Source: Marinobacter fonticola (GTDB lineage: Bacteria; Pseudomonadota; Gammaproteobacteria; Pseudomonadales; Oleiphilaceae). From it: DNA of 64,000 nucleotides. The notes beneath the pieces are model-generated. The model worked only from the letters and a program-made list of their open reading frames with translations, searched no databases and was not told the origin of the DNA. Where the stretch lies: positions 62,001 through 126,000 of the forward strand of contig NZ_CP043042.1 in the NCBI RefSeq assembly GCF_008122265.1, in the 5' to 3' direction. Positions 61,659 through 64,000 of the stretch are shown piece by piece (the first letter of the stretch is position 1; every line of letters starts with the position of its first letter). Both the position numbers and the translations under genes were made by a program.

Positions 61659-62366
61659 GTGGCAGGCAAATCAGGCTGGAAGCGGGTGGGTCGCTGGCTG
61701 CTTTTTATCGTTTTGGGCCTGTTGGCGCTGGTGGTGGGGCTGATTGTCCTGCTGCGTTTCGTCAATCCGCCGACCACTGCCTTTATGCTAGCGGATCAAA
61801 TCCAGCACCCCGAACGCCGGCAAGTGCAGAACTGGGTTAGTCTGGAGAGGATTTCTCCCTGGATGCCGCTAGCGGTGATCGCCAGTGAAGACCAGCGTTT
61901 CCTCCAGCATTGGGGGCTGGATATCGATGCGATCGCCTCCGCCGTGCAACAATATCGCGAGGGCGAGGGTCTGCGCGGCGCCAGTACCATTTCCCAGCAG
62001 ACAGCCAAGAACCTGTTCCTCTGGAACGGCCGGCAGATGGTGCGCAAGGGGCTGGAGGCCGGGCTGACGCTGGGGCTGGAAGCGCTCTGGAGCAAGCGCC
62101 GTATCATGGAGGTTTACCTTAATATTGCTGAATTTGGCGACGGGGTTTACGGCGTGGAAGCGGCCAGTCGACGCTTCTTCGGCATCGGCGCCAGTCAGCT
62201 TAATGCGTCGCAGGCGGCACGGCTGGCGGCGGTCCTGCCCAATCCCAAGGTCTATAATGCCGTTCAGCCATCGAGTTATGTCTGGCAGCGGGTGGACTGG
62301 ATCACCCGGCAGATGCGCCAGCTCGGCGGCCCGGCCATGGTTCGGGAAATGACCCAGGCGCCCTGA
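61659..62366 (+). CDS. mtgA: Monofunctional peptidoglycan glycosyltransferase
   Basis: A 235-residue membrane enzyme with one N-terminal helix ([19 protein letters not shown]) and a GT51 domain that polymerises lipid II into glycan strands. The catalytic Glu77 lies in [13 protein letters not shown]; the second motif is [16 protein letters not shown] and the third [23 protein letters not shown]. No transpeptidase domain, hence the monofunctional type. GTG 61659 is used, with GAGG about 8 bases upstream. Confidence 0.95.
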   Translation: MAGKSGWKRVGRWLLFIVLGLLALVVGLIVLLRFVNPPTTAFMLADQIQHPERRQVQNWVSLERISPWMPLAVIASEDQRFLQHWGLDIDAIASAVQQYREGEGLRGASTISQQTAKNLFLWNGRQMVRKGLEAGLTLGLEALWSKRRIMEVYLNIAEFGDGVYGVEAASRRFFGIGASQLNASQAARLAAVLPNPKVYNAVQPSSYVWQRVDWITRQMRQLGGPAMVREMTQAP

Positions 62367-62418
62367 GCTGCCGTAAAACTCGGACTGCCTGCCTATCCAA
62401 CGAATTACGGAGCCGATC

Positions 62419-62835
62419 GTGTTGCAGATTTCGCGTACCCTATCGATCCCCGAAGAGGAGATCGAACTGTCCGCCATTCGCGCCCAGGGCGCCGGTGGCC
62501 AGAACGTTAATAAAACGTCAACGGCGATTCACTTGCGCTTTGATATTACCGCTTCATCGTTGCCCGAAATCTACAAGGAGCGGTTGGGCGAGCTCAGTGA
62601 CCAGCGCATCAACAAAGAGGGTGTTCTGGTGATTAAGGCTCAGCAGTTCCGCACCCAGGAAAAGAACCGTGAGGACGCTCTGGAACGGCTTCGCAGCTTG
62701 ATCCAGAGCGTTGCGGAGACACGCAAAAAGCGCCGGGCAACCCGGCCGTCGCGCTCGTCTCGACGCAAGCGTATGGACCGTAAATCCCAGCGCGGCAAAA
62801 CCAAGCAGCTCCGGGGTAAAGTGAGCATGGGATAA
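62419..62835 (+). CDS. arfB: Alternative ribosome-rescue factor ArfB (YaeJ)
   Basis: A 138-residue peptidyl-tRNA hydrolase of the RF1-like family. The catalytic GGQ (residues 26-28, QGAGGQNVNK) and the Lys/Arg-rich C-terminal tail that enters the mRNA channel of stalled ribosomes are both present. It releases ribosomes stuck on non-stop mRNAs. The start is GTG at 62419. Probably expressed with mtgA, 52 bases upstream, but no functional link is known. Confidence 0.95.
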   Translation: MLQISRTLSIPEEEIELSAIRAQGAGGQNVNKTSTAIHLRFDITASSLPEIYKERLGELSDQRINKEGVLVIKAQQFRTQEKNREDALERLRSLIQSVAETRKKRRATRPSRSSRRKRMDRKSQRGKTKQLRGKVSMG

Positions 62836-62935
62836 ACTCGGGGCGGCGTGCTGGCCAGTGGCGCCTTCCGGTGTCACGATCACAGCATAGAACGTCATGA
62901 TTGTGGCATAACACAGAGCAGGAAGAGGACTCAGG

Positions 62936-63772
62936 ATGAAGCCGACGGAAAAGCGATTGTCAAAGCTGCGGTCAGGTCCGACTGCATGGGTCTCAGCGCT
63001 GTTGGCAGCTCTGCTGCTATCGGGCTGCGCCAGCGACGCCCATATCTGGGGCGGGGTGCCCAACGCGCAGCAGATTGAGGGAACGGTCAGCTACCGTGAG
63101 CGCATGGCAGTGCCGCCGGAGGCCATGGTGACGGTGATCCTTGAAGACGTCTCACTGGCGGATGCGCCGTCGGATGTGATCGCCCGGACGAGCTTCCGCG
63201 CCGAAAACGGCCCGCCCTGGTCGTTCGAGCTCGACTACGACCCCAGGGAGATCATGGACAGCCGCCGCTACAACCTGCGGGCCAAGATCACCAATGACGA
63301 CCGCTTGATGTTCATCAGCACCGAAGCCAACCCGGTAACACCCGGTGAAGCCGACACGCCCGTAGCTATCGTGGTGAATCGAGCTGGAGGCCGAATCGCC
63401 CCAGTGGACCAGACCGGCGCTGCGCCGGTGGAGCTGGTCAACACTTTCTGGGAACTCAAAGGCCTGTACGGTGACCCGATCAGAGACGGCGCGGACCAGC
63501 GCAAGCTCAATATCGTCTTGATGGAAGAGAATGATCGGGTGGCTGGTTTCTCCGGCTGCAATCAATTTTCCGGCGGCTATGAGCGCGAGGGCAACCAACT
63601 GGCCATTAGTCAGCTGACAGTCACGCAAATGGCCTGTTTTCAAGGCATGGAGCGGGAAGAGAACTTCCACCAGGCGCTGCAGGACACCGTGCGCTACACC
63701 CTCAAGGGCCCGGTGCTGCAACTCTACGATGCCGATGAGGAGGTCGTTCTGGAGTTCGTCGCCGGCCAATAG
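62936..63772 (+). CDS. YbaY-META domain lipoprotein
   Basis: A 278-residue envelope lipoprotein. The signal peptide ends in LLLSGC; the first half matches the YbaY type-III-secretion-like domain (IEGTVSYRERMAVPPEAMVTVILEDVS) and the second half is a META/HslJ domain (VELVNTFWELKGL ... RVAGFSGCNQFSGGYE ... TQMACFQ). HslJ-like domains are linked to heat-shock or novobiocin tolerance. GGAAGAGGACTCAGG precedes the ATG. The order is common in gammaproteobacteria. Confidence 0.9.
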   Translation: MKPTEKRLSKLRSGPTAWVSALLAALLLSGCASDAHIWGGVPNAQQIEGTVSYRERMAVPPEAMVTVILEDVSLADAPSDVIARTSFRAENGPPWSFELDYDPREIMDSRRYNLRAKITNDDRLMFISTEANPVTPGEADTPVAIVVNRAGGRIAPVDQTGAAPVELVNTFWELKGLYGDPIRDGADQRKLNIVLMEENDRVAGFSGCNQFSGGYEREGNQLAISQLTVTQMACFQGMEREENFHQALQDTVRYTLKGPVLQLYDADEEVVLEFVAGQ

Positions 63773-63844
63773 CCCTGACAACGCAACTGACCCGGACCCT
63801 GTAACCGTGTCGGACACTGCAGCCGTGGAGCGTCAGCCGTCACC

Positions 63845-64000
63845 ATGACCGAACGCATACTCAATATCACCAATGGCGATTGTGCGGTCGCTGCCCTGGC
63901 GGCCGCAGCTATGCCCGGCGATCCGTTGCCCTGGCGGGATATCCTGCATGAAGGGCCGGTGCCCGGGGGTTTGGACCTCGCAGCATTGTCCGAAGTCCGC
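63845..64000 (+). CDS. DUF1835 domain protein, 3' truncated by window end
   Basis: Starts at ATG 63845 and runs open to the window edge (52 residues seen). The N-terminal pattern I-L-N-I-T-N-G-D-x3-A and P-W-R-D-I-L-H-E-G-P-V-P is that of DUF1835-domain proteins, whose function is unknown. The rest of the gene is outside the window. It is separated from the YbaY-META gene by 72 bases. Confidence 0.75.
   Translation, partial: MTERILNITNGDCAVAALAAAAMPGDPLPWRDILHEGPVPGGLDLAALSEVR

Overview
The window reads as a chromosomal segment of a free-living, aerobic, motile, marine-type gammaproteobacterium, most like Marinobacter and relatives. This is inferred from the overall gene content and protein style: the cyo quinol oxidase, GltBD, a GNAT-nitrilase fusion, DUF2855, DUF2058, MtgA/ArfB and many c-di-GMP enzymes. 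No rRNA, tRNA, CRISPR array, prophage or insertion sequence was seen. Gene density is high and most genes have clear Shine-Dalgarno sites. The stretch around 2.9-4.5 kb looks more AT-rich and is gene-poor.

Layout. 0-9 kb: accessory metabolism (acyl-CoA ligase, LysE exporter, an orphan PEP-CTERM protein, a GST-like protein, a TetR/DUF2855 divergent pair, two divergent paralogous phosphoribosyltransferases, a cold-shock protein). 9-16 kb: a GAF-GGDEF diguanylate cyclase, a lipoprotein, small membrane proteins, an M23 peptidase and a large ACP/acyl-AMP-ligase/acyltransferase fusion. 16-21 kb: the complete cyoABCDE cytochrome bo3 operon. 22-27 kb: a multi-PAS GGDEF-EAL protein and a GNAT-nitrilase fusion. 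27.6-39.1 kb: a complete chemosensory cluster (MCP, CheY, STAS, CheA, MCP, CheW, CheR, CheD, CheB) running into a PAS histidine kinase, a NarL-type regulator and a stand-alone receiver. 39-43 kb: hemerythrin, a small coiled-coil protein, NlpC/P60 lipoprotein, membrane GGDEF protein, IlvE. 43.5-47.5 kb: paoABC, a periplasmic molybdenum aldehyde oxidoreductase. 47.6-52.8 kb: DUF1206 membrane protein, a halohydrin-dehalogenase-like protein hidden in the SDR superfamily, an NDUFA9-like reductase and small enzymes. 53-59 kb: gltBD glutamate synthase. 59-64 kb: MerR/carboxymuconolactone decarboxylase pair, DCC thiol protein, VOC protein, DUF2058, MtgA, ArfB, a YbaY-META lipoprotein and the start of a DUF1835 gene.

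Most notable: (1) the protein at 48735-49424 carries both sequence signatures of halohydrin dehalogenases (T-x4-F-x-G and S-x12-Y-x3-R) and lacks the SDR cofactor-binding and Lys motifs; (2) CheA has a tandem MshEN-like repeat, a candidate c-di-GMP input, in a cluster resembling Vibrio cholerae system III; (3) two unlinked tiny membrane proteins share a W-I-V...V-V-G-x-W-L-[FY]-R transmembrane motif; (4) several tandem repeats of 11-12 bp occur, one of them coding inside cheD.
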